In this document: piece after piece, positions 36,014 through 45,992 of the stretch
How positions within the stretch are numbered: the first letter of the stretch is position 1
How the letters are laid out: every line of letters begins with the position of its first letter
DNA from: Leptospira sp.
Lineage (GTDB): Bacteria > Spirochaetota > Leptospiria > Leptospirales > Leptospiraceae
Assembly: GCA_016742255.1 (NCBI GenBank)
Contig: JACVCB010000005.1
Span: forward strand, 1 to 64,000
DNA length: 64,000 bases
Direction of reading: 5' to 3'
Position numbers and translations under genes: made by a program
The notes under the pieces: generated by a model
Seen by the model: the letters and a program-made list of their open reading frames with translations, nothing else
What the model was told of the DNA's origin: nothing
The model's database searches: none

Positions 36014-37285
36014 GTGTCCTTAATAAAGAAAAAAATTATCATCATTGGTGCTGGTTTTGGTGGACTACAAGTTATCAAATCACTAGGAAATAATAAAAAC
36101 TATGAAATCTTAGTGATCGATAAAAAAAATCATCACTTGTTCCAACCTTTACTTTACCAAGTTGCAACAGCTGTCTTATCACCAGCAGATATAGCGATTC
36201 CAACTCGATCCATCACAACCAATTTTAAAAATGTGAAAATTTTATATGGGGAAGTAACAGGTATCAATTTTAATTCAAGAGAAGTTTCATTTCAAAACCG
36301 CAACGAAAAATATGATTATTTGGTGATTGCTACAGGAGCAAAAACCAGTTATTTCGGTAATTCCCATTGGCAATCGAAAACCTTAGGATTAAAAAATTTA
36401 AAAGATGCATTAGCAATTCGAAAACAAATTCTCTTGTCTTTCGAACAAGCCGAATTAATCGGTGATTACGAAAAAGCAAAAAGTTTAATGCATTATGTGA
36501 TTATTGGCGGAGGTCCAACTGGGGTTGAGTTAGCAGGTTCCATTGCTGAGTTATCACACAATATCATTCGGAAAGACTTTCGAAGTATCGATTCAGGAAT
36601 GACAAAGGTAACCTTAATAGAAGCGGGACCAAGATTATTAAATGCATTCAGTGAAAATTCCAGCTTATTTACAAAGGAAAAGTTAGAAAGTAGGGGAGTT
36701 GAAGTATTAACTAACTCACCTGTATTGGATATAACTGATACGGGAGTTGTTCTAAAAGATAGAACGATTGTTTCAAATACCATTATATGGGCGGCAGGAG
36801 TAGAGGGTTCGGAACTATCAAAAAAACTATCAATTAACAAAGATAAGGCGAACAGGATTATTGTAGATGAATTCTGCAGATCTACAGAATTTGAGAATGT
36901 GTTTGCCATTGGAGATGCTGCCAATTTTAGCAAAGGTTTAAGCAGACCTCTACCTGGAGTATCTCCAGTTGCCATGCAACAAGGACGTTATGTTGCTAAA
37001 ATCATCCAATCAATTGAAAAAAATAAATCCTTAACACCATTCCAATATTTTGACAAAGGGAATATGGCGACCATTGGAAGGACAGATGCAGTTGCCGAAT
37101 TTGGAGGAATACGACTAAAGGGTATAATGGGTTGGTTCGGTTGGCTCTTTGTACATCTTGTTTACCAAGTTGGTTTCAAAAATAAGATGAGCACTCTGAT
37201 CAGTTGGGTTTGGAGTTATTTAACATTTAGAGCTGGTTCAAGACTGATCCAAGAAGAAGCAAACGATATATCAATTGGATCGTAA
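36014..37285 (+). CDS. ndh: Type II NADH dehydrogenase (NDH-2)
   Basis: 423 residues, GTG start two bases after the phosphatase. Two Rossmann folds: GAGFGG (FAD, 12-17) and GGGPTGVELAG (NADH). HHLFQPLLYQVATA is the NDH-2 quinone-site signature, and the C-terminal region with the membrane-anchoring amphipathic helix is present. Transfers electrons from NADH to menaquinone without proton pumping. Works with the cbb3 branch encoded at the start of the window. Confidence 0.92.
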   Translation: MSLIKKKIIIIGAGFGGLQVIKSLGNNKNYEILVIDKKNHHLFQPLLYQVATAVLSPADIAIPTRSITTNFKNVKILYGEVTGINFNSREVSFQNRNEKYDYLVIATGAKTSYFGNSHWQSKTLGLKNLKDALAIRKQILLSFEQAELIGDYEKAKSLMHYVIIGGGPTGVELAGSIAELSHNIIRKDFRSIDSGMTKVTLIEAGPRLLNAFSENSSLFTKEKLESRGVEVLTNSPVLDITDTGVVLKDRTIVSNTIIWAAGVEGSELSKKLSINKDKANRIIVDEFCRSTEFENVFAIGDAANFSKGLSRPLPGVSPVAMQQGRYVAKIIQSIEKNKSLTPFQYFDKGNMATIGRTDAVAEFGGIRLKGIMGWFGWLFVHLVYQVGFKNKMSTLISWVWSYLTFRAGSRLIQEEANDISIGS

Positions 37286-37531
37286 ATTGAACTTATTTTT
37301 CTTTGCCTCTGATATACACTTTCTATAAGCCAACTCGGTATTGCCGATCCAATAGATGCTATTGGTATCGGAAACACCATTTGTCGTGTGTTTTTGTAGG
37401 ATTGGTATCATATACAAGTATCCATTTTCTCGAGTTGTATTACATTCATCATGAAATTGTTCCTCTCTAGAAAGTTGACTACAATGAATGTGAATGAGAA
37501 CCAAAAATACAGAAAAAATAAAACGACTCAT
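37271..37531 (-). CDS. Small lipoprotein
   Basis: 86 residues. Short signal peptide with a lipobox-like IHIHC (C17). Contains three further cysteines or so and no known motif. Start overlaps the end of the preceding gene by four bases, hence one transcript; its 3' end overlaps ndh by 15 bases tail to tail. Confidence 0.6.
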   Translation of the reverse strand: MSRFIFSVFLVLIHIHCSQLSREEQFHDECNTTRENGYLYMIPILQKHTTNGVSDTNSIYWIGNTELAYRKCISEAKKNKFNLRSN

Positions 37532-37956
37532 TTTGAATTTTGCAGTATTCCTTTTAATTCATTAAACTCTTTTAACTGTTCTTGGGAACAGTTGGATAAA
37601 TGATTCTCTATAAAGGAAAGGTCTTCTTCCGCTTTTTTTAGTTGAGCCTGTTTGTATTCTGGTTTATGAGTTACCTTTAAAACAACTTCCCCTGTGTAAC
37701 CAGTATCTCCGTTCGCTTCAAGAAGTATCGATTTGGCTCTTTTTAAATAAATTGGAATGAGAGATTGAGTTGTCGCATCTTTTGAAAACTCATTGATGCC
37801 AGCAGACAATAGCGTAATTTTTTTTCTATGAATGGAAGTGATATCTGCCTTCTTTTCGCAATCGATTAAAGAGCTACATTGATTCAAAGTTTTGTTTTGT
37901 CCCAATATTGTGGATACACAAATAAAAAATACTACACACAGCCGAAGTAACAACAT
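37528..37956 (-). CDS. Secreted hypothetical protein
   Basis: 142 residues; signal peptide (LLLRLCVVFFICVSTILGQ) cleaved near residue 19. The mature part has KADI, four cysteines and a helical C-terminal part. Probably forms a two-gene unit with the lipoprotein gene downstream. No family recognised. Confidence 0.6.
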   Translation of the reverse strand: MLLLRLCVVFFICVSTILGQNKTLNQCSSLIDCEKKADITSIHRKKITLLSAGINEFSKDATTQSLIPIYLKRAKSILLEANGDTGYTGEVVLKVTHKPEYKQAQLKKAEEDLSFIENHLSNCSQEQLKEFNELKGILQNSK

Positions 37957-38026
37957 ACCACAAATACCATCAGAGCAAAATAAAGAATCAAGTCTAATTC
38001 ACTAGATAAATGTTTACAATCCGAAG

Positions 38027-38908
38027 GTGCCGAGAAACCATATAATTATGTTGCCGATTTCAATTCGCACCAAATTTCACTCGATCGAGGGATTAGAGTG
38101 GGGGAATCCACAAGGCATTCCTATTTTGTGTTTTCATGGTTGGCTTGATAATGCAAATAGTTTTGCTCCACTTGCCCCTTATTTTCCAGAATATAGATTT
38201 ATCTCAATTGATTTCCCTGGTCACGGCAAATCAAGCCACAAACCTGAAAACACAGTGTATTACTTCGCAGAATACGCATTAGAAATTGTCTCCATTGTCC
38301 AAACATTGGGGTTAGAAGATTTTATATTAATGGCTCATTCGATGGGAGCCGCCATTTCCACGTTAGTTGCAGGAACAAACTTATTAAAAATCAAAAAACT
38401 TGTTTTGATTGAAGCTCTTGGCCCACTAACAAATGTTTCGCAATCTGCACCAGATATCATGTCAGAAGCAATCAAACAGATTCTTCATCCGAGAGGGAAA
38501 AAAGAAACCTATTTCCCTGACATGGAATCTGCAATCACGATTCGCCTTAGAGCAGGGGATATGACTGAAAATTCTGCTTCAGTCCTAATGGAAAGAGGAA
38601 TTGAAAAAACTCCACGTGGGTTAAAACCAAGGCGAGATATTCGATTGCATTTTAATTCTTTTTTTCGTTATACGGAAGAACAAGTAGTTTCGTTTTGCGA
38701 AAGAATAGAATGTCCAACCCTACTAATACTAGGTGACAAATCTAATTTCCCGATTGCGAATGCCTTCCCAAATAGAAAGTCTGCAATCAAAAACCTATCC
38801 GAAGTGATTTTAAGTGGTGGTCATCATTTACATATGGATCACCCGGAAAAAGTTGCGCACGTTATCCATCAATTTTTAAATGAAGATACTCCAAAGGATA
38901 CTCAATGA
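38027..38908 (+). CDS. Alpha/beta-hydrolase
   Basis: 293 residues from a GTG at 38027, or 286 from the ATG at 38048; neither has a clear ribosome site. Nucleophile S105 in AHSMGAA; HGWLDNANSF is the oxyanion region, and the catalytic histidine is in GGHHLHMDHPEKV. Similar to esterases/epoxide hydrolase-like enzymes. Its stop overlaps the thioesterase gene by four bases. Confidence 0.85.
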   Translation: MPRNHIIMLPISIRTKFHSIEGLEWGNPQGIPILCFHGWLDNANSFAPLAPYFPEYRFISIDFPGHGKSSHKPENTVYYFAEYALEIVSIVQTLGLEDFILMAHSMGAAISTLVAGTNLLKIKKLVLIEALGPLTNVSQSAPDIMSEAIKQILHPRGKKETYFPDMESAITIRLRAGDMTENSASVLMERGIEKTPRGLKPRRDIRLHFNSFFRYTEEQVVSFCERIECPTLLILGDKSNFPIANAFPNRKSAIKNLSEVILSGGHHLHMDHPEKVAHVIHQFLNEDTPKDTQ

Positions 38909-39447
38909 ATTCACCTATCGAAAATCCATCCAGACATGGTTACGAAATCCATCATGACACTTGTTTTGGCTGCGGAAAAGAAAACCCACTTGGACTTGTA
39001 GCAGATTTCACTTTCCACGACGATACTGGAGAGGTAAATTTCACCTATAATTTCAAAAAACTTTATAATGGTGCACCAGGATTTGTCCATGGAGGAATTT
39101 TGTCGACTGTGTTAGACGAGGCAATGGGAGGTTTGTGTTTTCATCTGGGTTACATTGTCATGACTGATACAATGAGTTTCAAATTCCATAAAGCAACTCC
39201 CGTTGAAACAGAACTATTAATTCGAGCATGGCCCATTAAAAAGGCCAAACGAAAGGTACTTCTTGAGTGTGAGTTAACGTCTTTGAATGGGGAAATTTTA
39301 TATGTGAAAGGGGAGGGTGCATTTCATATACTCCCTCCAAGATTTTTCTCAGAAAAATTGACAGGCGGAAAAATAGCGATTGCGAATGAATTATTATCTG
39401 TTAATAAATTGAAACGAGCACATCTCTTTGACAGGATAGAAACATGA
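38905..39447 (+). CDS. PaaI-type thioesterase
   Basis: 180 residues, hotdog fold: CFGCGKENPLGL near residue 21, then FVHGGILSTVLDEAMG, the typical HGG and catalytic Asp/Glu region of PaaI/4HBT_2 enzymes. The Cys-x-x-Cys-Gly motif near the N-terminus is seen in some members. Acyl-CoA substrate unknown. Four-base overlap with its neighbour on both sides. Confidence 0.8.
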   Translation: MNSPIENPSRHGYEIHHDTCFGCGKENPLGLVADFTFHDDTGEVNFTYNFKKLYNGAPGFVHGGILSTVLDEAMGGLCFHLGYIVMTDTMSFKFHKATPVETELLIRAWPIKKAKRKVLLECELTSLNGEILYVKGEGAFHILPPRFFSEKLTGGKIAIANELLSVNKLKRAHLFDRIET

Positions 39448-40763
39448 ATCGAAAATTTTATGCATTAATGATCACAACATTGCTAATTCAATGTTCAGGT
39501 GCATCAGTGAAAGATGGATCAGGTGACCAGGAATTTGAACTCAAATTAACAAAGGGTAAATGGATACGCACCGAACGTTTCAAAAATTCAGGTGGAATTC
39601 GAGCTGTTGGAGAAGTGAAAGCGGAATGTGGTGGAACAAAATGTACAGAAGACCAAGTTTCTAAATTTGCAGCACCAAAAATTAAATCACTCCCCAAACA
39701 AGGATTTTGGGAAGAATACATTCAATTCGAACAACCAGGTTCAACTCCTGAAAATCCAAAGTATAAATCCACACTTGACCAAATCGGCGAATACGTAGAC
39801 GGCAAAAAAACAGGGATTTGGAAAAAACCTGATCCAGAAAATCCTCAAAAAATCATTGCGGAAACTCCATGGGTGGATGGCAAAAAGGAAGGAATCTCCA
39901 AAACTTTTGATAAACAAGGCAATGTATCTTCAGAAACGACTTATGTAGATGACAAAAAAAATGGTCCTTACTTCCGCAAAAACAACAAAGGTGAATGGGT
40001 CGAAAAAGGATCCTTCAAAGAGAATGAAGAAGATGGAGAGTGGTTGTACTATTTTGTAGGTTCTGATGGCAATGGAATCAAAACAAAAGTTTCCTATTCC
40101 AATGGTTTAAAAAACGGATTAGAAATTAATTATTATAAAGATGGTGCCGTTGAATCACAGGGAAATTATTCTGCCGATGCCAGAACTGGTCTTTGGAAAA
40201 TGTTTGGAAACAAAGGGAATATCTTAGCAGAAGGAAATTATTCTAAAAAAGAAAACTCTGAAAATTTAGATATCAAATACGAAAGGACAGGGATCTGGAA
40301 AGAATACTATCCTGATGGAAACTTATTTGGTACGGGACCAAGAAAACATACGAGAACCGGTGAATGGAAGTTTTATTATAAAAACGGACAAGTCGCCTAT
40401 CATGGAAATATGGCCAATGAAAGTATGTTAGAATCTGCAAAAGTTTACGACCAATCAGGCAAAATTTTAGGCGAAGGAAAAATGTTTTTTTCCCTTGTTA
40501 AAATTGACGAGGAACTCCAAGACCTAAAATTAAATTATAAACCTAGCATACCTTATACTTACTTTTATCCATCCGGGAAAAGGAGAATGGTAATACGATC
40601 TACTGACGATGCGACTGAATATTCAGAAGATGGTAAAGAATTAGGAAGAGGTCCTGTTGAACCACAAGGTAGAAAAATGGGATGTTGGACAATCGGTGGT
40701 AAAACAGAGTATTACATGATAGATAAACCAATGCCAAAGATGACTGCTTCTCAATGCAAATAG
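39444..40763 (+). CDS. MORN/YwqK-repeat lipoprotein
   Basis: 439 residues. Signal peptide with lipobox LIQC (C17). From about residue 110 to 360 there are about seven repeats of the type GxWxxYYxxGxLxxxGxYxxGxxxG, e.g. TGIWKEYYPDGNLFGTG. Such repeats are common in Leptospira surface lipoproteins, and contact membranes or partner proteins. Overlaps moxR by ten bases. Confidence 0.82.
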   Translation: MNRKFYALMITTLLIQCSGASVKDGSGDQEFELKLTKGKWIRTERFKNSGGIRAVGEVKAECGGTKCTEDQVSKFAAPKIKSLPKQGFWEEYIQFEQPGSTPENPKYKSTLDQIGEYVDGKKTGIWKKPDPENPQKIIAETPWVDGKKEGISKTFDKQGNVSSETTYVDDKKNGPYFRKNNKGEWVEKGSFKENEEDGEWLYYFVGSDGNGIKTKVSYSNGLKNGLEINYYKDGAVESQGNYSADARTGLWKMFGNKGNILAEGNYSKKENSENLDIKYERTGIWKEYYPDGNLFGTGPRKHTRTGEWKFYYKNGQVAYHGNMANESMLESAKVYDQSGKILGEGKMFFSLVKIDEELQDLKLNYKPSIPYTYFYPSGKRRMVIRSTDDATEYSEDGKELGRGPVEPQGRKMGCWTIGGKTEYYMIDKPMPKMTASQCK

Positions 40764-41734
40764 ACAAAGAACAAATCAAAGAAATCTCCGATCAAATAAA
40801 ACTCATTCGGTCGGAATTAGCGGAATCAATATCAGGGATGGATGAAGTAATCCAATCCCTATTTGTAGCACTTGTTGCAAATGGACATATTTTATTGGAA
40901 GGTATGCCAGGACTTGCAAAAACATTGGTAGCTAAAAACTTAGCATCCATTATCGATGCTAAGTTTTCTCGAGTACAATTCACTCCAGACTTGTTACCAG
41001 CAGATTTAATTGGCACAAATATATTCAATCCAAAAACATCTTCATTTGAAATTAGAAAAGGGCCAATCTTCACCAATGTATTATTAGCCGACGAAATCAA
41101 TCGAGCACCAGCAAAAGTACAATCTGCACTTTTACAATGTATGGAAGAACGACAGGTTTCAATCGCAGACCAAACTTTTGATTTGATCCCTCCATTTTTT
41201 GTAATCGCTACCCAAAATCCCATCGACCAAGAAGGAACTTATCCGCTTCCAGAAGCACAATTAGACCGATTTCTTTTTAAAGTGAATGTTGCTTATCCCA
41301 GCTTTGAAGATGAAGTTTCAATCCTTCACCAACATGGGAATGTAAATTTCGAAAGAAAATCACTCAAAAAAGTAATGAAACCAAAGGAAATCCAGAGAAT
41401 TTCAGAGACTTCAAACCATGTTTTTGTAGACCCAAAACTATTCTCATATATTGTTCAATTAACACGAAATACACGACCAGAATCCACATCAGACAAAGAC
41501 TTAAAAGTATTCCTTTCACATGGCGTAAGCCCAAGAGCAAGTATTGCCTTACTAAAAGTAAGCAGAATCAATGCCTTATTAGAAGGAAGAACGTTTGTTA
41601 TACCAGAAGACATACAAAGGTATTTTCCTGAAATTGTAAAACATCGACTTCACCTAACAATTGATGCTATCAGTGAGGATGTAAGCACTAGTTCCATTAT
41701 CAAAAGGATTTTAACAGTTACGGAAGTTCCTTAA
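40754..41734 (+). CDS. MoxR-family AAA ATPase
   Basis: 326 residues. Walker A GMPGLAKT, Walker B-type LLADEINRAPAKVQSALLQCMEERQ, the full MoxR fingerprint. First gene of the MoxR-DUF58-bat operon; these chaperones prepare vWA-domain proteins. No gap to DUF58. Confidence 0.95.
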   Translation: MQIDKEQIKEISDQIKLIRSELAESISGMDEVIQSLFVALVANGHILLEGMPGLAKTLVAKNLASIIDAKFSRVQFTPDLLPADLIGTNIFNPKTSSFEIRKGPIFTNVLLADEINRAPAKVQSALLQCMEERQVSIADQTFDLIPPFFVIATQNPIDQEGTYPLPEAQLDRFLFKVNVAYPSFEDEVSILHQHGNVNFERKSLKKVMKPKEIQRISETSNHVFVDPKLFSYIVQLTRNTRPESTSDKDLKVFLSHGVSPRASIALLKVSRINALLEGRTFVIPEDIQRYFPEIVKHRLHLTIDAISEDVSTSSIIKRILTVTEVP

Positions 41735-41735
41735 A

Positions 41736-42554
41736 ATGCTTGATCCCGAATTAAAAAGGTTACTCCAAGTATTACAATGGGAATCTAAGAAAAAATTCAT
41801 TTCAAATAGACGTGGACTTATCTTTACGAACGATAAAGGAAGAGGGCTTGATTTTAAAGAAGTAAGAAATTACCAATACGGAGATGACATTCGTTATATC
41901 GATTGGAATGTAACATCTAGAACCGGTGAACTTCATACTAAAGAATTTTATGAAGAAAAAGATGCCACAATTCTAATCTTCATTGATTTAAGCCAATCTA
42001 TGGAAGGAATAAAAGCAAAAACTGCCTTCCAAATTGCGCTATTTTTATCTTTATTTCACATCAAAATTGGGAACAGAATTTTTTTAATCAGTTTTTCGAA
42101 TCAGACAATTTCGTCCAACAAATGGTTAAAAACAGAAACTGAAGTGCTCACTTATTTCGAAAATCTAAATAAACAGAAACATGGGAACCAAACAAACTAT
42201 ACAGTAGCAAACCAATATGCATTTAAAATCCATCCAAAGTATGCAGTTACCTATTGGATCAGCGATTTTAATCTTCTGGCAGAATGGACAAAATCTTTTT
42301 CGATTCCAAAAATATGGGACCAATATGGAATTTGGATTTCGGATCCTATCGATGATTTGAATTTTCCGTTTTGGTTAAAATGGTTCCAACCAATTTCCCA
42401 AGAAGGGTACACACTGAAAAGTCGAAGCACAACTTACGATTTAGATAAAACGGCAGCAAAAAATTTATTCGGGAACAAACTGATCAAAATAAACCCGAAT
42501 TTAAAATTAAACAACCAAATTCTTCCTTTGTTTAAATCACAAAAACATGGCTAA
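41736..42554 (+). CDS. DUF58 protein of the MoxR/bat operon
   Basis: 272 residues. KGRGLDFKEVRNYQYGDDIRYIDWNVTSRTGELHTKEFYEEKD is the typical DUF58 core, followed by a vWA-like IFIDLSQSMEG. Soluble; adjacent to moxR and bat genes as in Bacteroides and other Leptospira. Confidence 0.9.
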   Translation: MLDPELKRLLQVLQWESKKKFISNRRGLIFTNDKGRGLDFKEVRNYQYGDDIRYIDWNVTSRTGELHTKEFYEEKDATILIFIDLSQSMEGIKAKTAFQIALFLSLFHIKIGNRIFLISFSNQTISSNKWLKTETEVLTYFENLNKQKHGNQTNYTVANQYAFKIHPKYAVTYWISDFNLLAEWTKSFSIPKIWDQYGIWISDPIDDLNFPFWLKWFQPISQEGYTLKSRSTTYDLDKTAAKNLFGNKLIKINPNLKLNNQILPLFKSQKHG

Positions 42555-43389
42555 ACTAGTTTATATTTTTATCCTCTCTGCTTTTCTTTTTTCGATTTTA
42601 CCTGCTCCAAAGGAATCAATACCAAAGGGCGAAATATTTGTTGGAGACACCATTCAATATAGTATTGAATGGGAAAATAATGTAACTGACGTTAGCCTAG
42701 AGGAAGGTAAGTTTTACGAAGAGCATACTTTACCAACGTTTGAAATCCAAACTGTCAAAAATGACAAAAACAAAATCACTGCTTCCATTATTTTTTTTGT
42801 GCCTGGAGACTACATTCTTCCTGTAAAATGGAAGGAAGATGGTGTAGAGACAAATTCAAAATTAAAAATTTCAGTTCTTAGCAACTTAACAGGTAGTGAA
42901 ACTGAAATTGAAGACATAGAACCACCACTTCAATTTTCAGGTCCATATGTGTTCAGACTCATTGGTCTCATCGCGTTTACAATTTTGAATTTATATTTAT
43001 TATATGCTTTGTATTTATATTGGAAATCAAGGCCAAAGGTCATTGATGCACTCTGGGAAAAACCCCCAAAACTATTAGAATCTGCCAAAAGATTACATCT
43101 CTTGGAACAATACCTGAATTCAGAAACTATCAACGAAAAAGAACTTACATTTCGAATTAGTAATTACCTAAAAGAAGTATACTCGGAAAAATTTGAAGAG
43201 AACCTATTAGGCACTACTGACTCTGAATTTTTAGCAATTTTACATGATAAAACACATATACCTGACTCTTCTATTCGCGACTTACGGCTCTATTTTCGAG
43301 ATCTAAAATACAATCAAAATACAAATTCGATTTCGAAAGAGGACGCTACAATCATTTGGAATCGTATCAAAAAGGATTTTCTTTTATAA
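42547..43389 (+). CDS. Membrane-anchored bat-operon protein
   Basis: 280 residues with an N-terminal signal (KLVYIFILSAFLFSI), a periplasmic domain of about 110 residues, one membrane helix (about 139-158) and a cytoplasmic tail. Shape and position match the unnamed protein between DUF58 and BatA in bat operons. Overlaps DUF58 by eight bases; ends one base before batA. Confidence 0.7.
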   Translation: MAKLVYIFILSAFLFSILPAPKESIPKGEIFVGDTIQYSIEWENNVTDVSLEEGKFYEEHTLPTFEIQTVKNDKNKITASIIFFVPGDYILPVKWKEDGVETNSKLKISVLSNLTGSETEIEDIEPPLQFSGPYVFRLIGLIAFTILNLYLLYALYLYWKSRPKVIDALWEKPPKLLESAKRLHLLEQYLNSETINEKELTFRISNYLKEVYSEKFEENLLGTTDSEFLAILHDKTHIPDSSIRDLRLYFRDLKYNQNTNSISKEDATIIWNRIKKDFLL

Positions 43390-43390
43390 T

Positions 43391-44343
43391 ATGGATTATT
43401 TCCAAAGACCATACTTATTATTTCTATTGGTCCCAATTATAATTGTATTAATTTATCAATGGAAAACAAATCCATACGGTCCTATTTTTTTTGTTCAATC
43501 CGACCGATTCAAAGAGCATAAACTACCAATTTGGATAAGGTTCAAAAAACAATTTTACATTTTTAATGAGATATTCATTTATCTTGCGATGTTCTCTTTG
43601 GTATTTGCTTCTGCAGGTCCAGGCGCAAAATACAACCTAATGCCTGATAACACCAAGGGTGTTGATATTATGATCGCACTTGATATCTCCGGTTCGATGG
43701 TAAATTCTTATGATTTTTTGCCAAAAAATCGACTCTCTGTATCAAAAGATTTGTTAAGAGCATTCATTCAAAAAAGAATTTATGATCGAATTGGGATAGT
43801 TGTATTTGCTGGAGCAGCTTACCTACAGTCTCCTCTTTCAAGTGACCGAACCGCCTTGGATGAGTTAATTAAAGAAACATCGAATGAAGATATAGAAGAA
43901 CAAGGAACAGCGATTGGAGATGCACTCGTTTTATCAACTTATCGATTAAAAAATTCCGAAGCTAAATCGAAAGTGATCATCTTACTAACAGACGGAGTCT
44001 CAAATACTGGGAAACTAGACCCTGAAACGGCAGCATATACTTCTAAACTTTAGGAATCAAAGTGTATTGCATCGGTATTGGCAAAGAAGAAGGCCAATAC
44101 GAAGTGAATTATGAATCATTACAAAAAATTTCATCCGATACCAGTGGAAAATTCTTTAGAGCAGAATCTCCTGAGGTGTTGGGGGAAGTATTGAATGAAA
44201 TTGATAGGTTAGAAGTAGTCGAATTACCTTCAAAACCACTTGAAATCCAAGAAACAAAATTCCCTTCCTATGTATTTTTTGTCTTTTTATTTCTTTTCTT
44301 TAATTTAATTTTTAAAATTTATCCCTTAAAAGAGAAACTCTAA
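43391..44343 (+). pseudogene. batA: batA, vWA-domain protein interrupted by a one-base frameshift
   Basis: Two frames cover a BatA-like protein. 43391-44053 gives 220 residues with two membrane helices and the MIDAS motif D98-I-S-G-S (LDISGSM). It stops at TAG (44051-44053) after SKL. The second frame continues from 44054 (GIKVYCIGIG) to 44343 and supplies the vWA end and the last membrane helix. Reading CTTTTA instead of CTTTA near 44048 would restore one chain (SKL-LGIKVYCIG). The neighbouring bat genes are intact. Either a real mutation or a sequence error in a run of T. Confidence 0.8.
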
Positions 44344-45992
44344 TGGAAATGAAAACTGTCATTTTATTTGGATCTTTCACCATTCTCTTGGGATTTCTCG
44401 TAGCAAGCATCAAGGTCTTTATCAATTTTAAGGCTACACAATTCATAAAAAAACATTCGGAACTTCAACCAAGGCTTACCAATTCTAAACAGTTATTATT
44501 ATTCTTACGTTATTTATTTCTTTTGTCTGCACTCATTTTGTGTTTATTGTCTCTATACAAAGTTAAATCTATTGATGTCGAATCTACAAAAGAATTTGAA
44601 TCTACGGACATCTTATTTGTCGTTGATGTAAGTTTATCAATGAATGCAATTGATGTAAAACCAAATCGTCTCAAACGTTTTCAAGATCTAATTTTGAGGA
44701 CACTTCCTGAATTAAAGGGAAATCGAATTGGGATCATTGTATTTGCAGGACAATCCTTTTCGTTTTGCCCTATGACAACCGATTTATCTGCTGTTTCAGA
44801 TTACATACAATCATTAGGTGTAGAAATGGTTGGGACAAAAGGAACAAATCTAGGAGTTGCTCTAGAAAGAGTTGGGAAGGTACTTAAAAAAAATCAAGGA
44901 ATTCGATCATCAATCACGGTCATTGTTACTGACGGAGAGGACCATGAAAAACAGTCTTTACCCGATTTAGAAAATGAAGTAATGGTTTGGGGGATTGGAA
45001 CAGAGGAAGGTGGCCCGATTGAATTTAGGGACCCAGGCACTGGGAAAGGTGGATTTGTTACGTATGACTCCAATTTGGTGGACTCACCTTATGGAGACAA
45101 TGTGATTGTTTCTAAATTAAATAAAGAGTTTTTAGAATCAATCGCAGAAAAATATAATGGAGAATATTCCAACGTGTCCTTTTATCCAGATGGGAGTTTC
45201 CAACTCATCGACAAAGTGAAAATGATGAAAAAAAACAAAATCCAACGATTGGAAAAATTTAAGAATGAAGATGGAGCACATCCATATTTATTACTCTCCT
45301 TATTATTTTTATTAGCTGAAAGAATTTTCGCCATTGGAATTCAGAAAAAATCCCCACTCAAAATCATTTCTCTCTTATTCATCGTCCTTCTTTTCCAAAA
45401 TCAATTAGAAGCATGGGAGTTAGATCCAGGTGGGAACGCAGTTGAAAGGGGAATTAAATCTTACCAAAACCAAAATTTTAGTGAAAGCGAAAAAGAATTT
45501 TCTAACGCAAAAGAATACTTCCATGATGATCCAAGATTGTTATACAATGAATCAGCAAGTGCTTACCAATTAGGAAAATACAAAGAAGCAAAAGAGCTTT
45601 CTGAAAAGATTCTTTCCCATCCTAAAGCAAATGCAAATCTCAAATCAAAAGCAAATCTAACATTGGGAAATATATATAGTAAATTGGGCCAAAAAGAAAA
45701 TGCCCTGAATTCCTACGTGGAAAGTTTAAAACAAAATCCAAATCAAATTGCAGCAAAAAAAAACATAGAACACTTAACAAAAAAGAACCAATCCAGTCAT
45801 AACCAATCGGAAAACCAAAAAAAAGGGAATGGAGAAAACTCGAATCCCTCTGAATCAAAACCACAAAACGACAAAACAAATCCTTCCAAGCAGAATCAAT
45901 CCGATATTGATAGGATGTTTGAGCCTTTCTCCAATGACTCCATTTTAAAAAATAAACGGGGAGGACCAATTGATAATGAGAAATTTTGGTAA
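44343..45992 (+). CDS. batB: BatB-BatC fusion: vWA domain plus TPR repeats
   Basis: 549 residues. The first part is BatB: two N-terminal helices, a vWA domain with MIDAS D95-V-S-L-S and TDGEDH, and a helix at about 322-343. From about residue 365 the sequence carries TPR-type repeats (AVERGIKSYQNQNFSESEKEF, LYNESASAYQLGKYKEAKEL), the BatC part, then a polar tail. I recall this BatBC fusion for L. biflexa. Overlaps batA by one base and batD by 23. Confidence 0.88.
   Translation: MEMKTVILFGSFTILLGFLVASIKVFINFKATQFIKKHSELQPRLTNSKQLLLFLRYLFLLSALILCLLSLYKVKSIDVESTKEFESTDILFVVDVSLSMNAIDVKPNRLKRFQDLILRTLPELKGNRIGIIVFAGQSFSFCPMTTDLSAVSDYIQSLGVEMVGTKGTNLGVALERVGKVLKKNQGIRSSITVIVTDGEDHEKQSLPDLENEVMVWGIGTEEGGPIEFRDPGTGKGGFVTYDSNLVDSPYGDNVIVSKLNKEFLESIAEKYNGEYSNVSFYPDGSFQLIDKVKMMKKNKIQRLEKFKNEDGAHPYLLLSLLFLLAERIFAIGIQKKSPLKIISLLFIVLLFQNQLEAWELDPGGNAVERGIKSYQNQNFSESEKEFSNAKEYFHDDPRLLYNESASAYQLGKYKEAKELSEKILSHPKANANLKSKANLTLGNIYSKLGQKENALNSYVESLKQNPNQIAAKKNIEHLTKKNQSSHNQSENQKKGNGENSNPSESKPQNDKTNPSKQNQSDIDRMFEPFSNDSILKNKRGGPIDNEKFW

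Noticed and set aside
44044..44056. Programmed -1 frameshift in batA
   Set aside because: The zero-frame codons AAA CTT TAG do not form a slippery heptamer, and no downstream stem-loop was evident.
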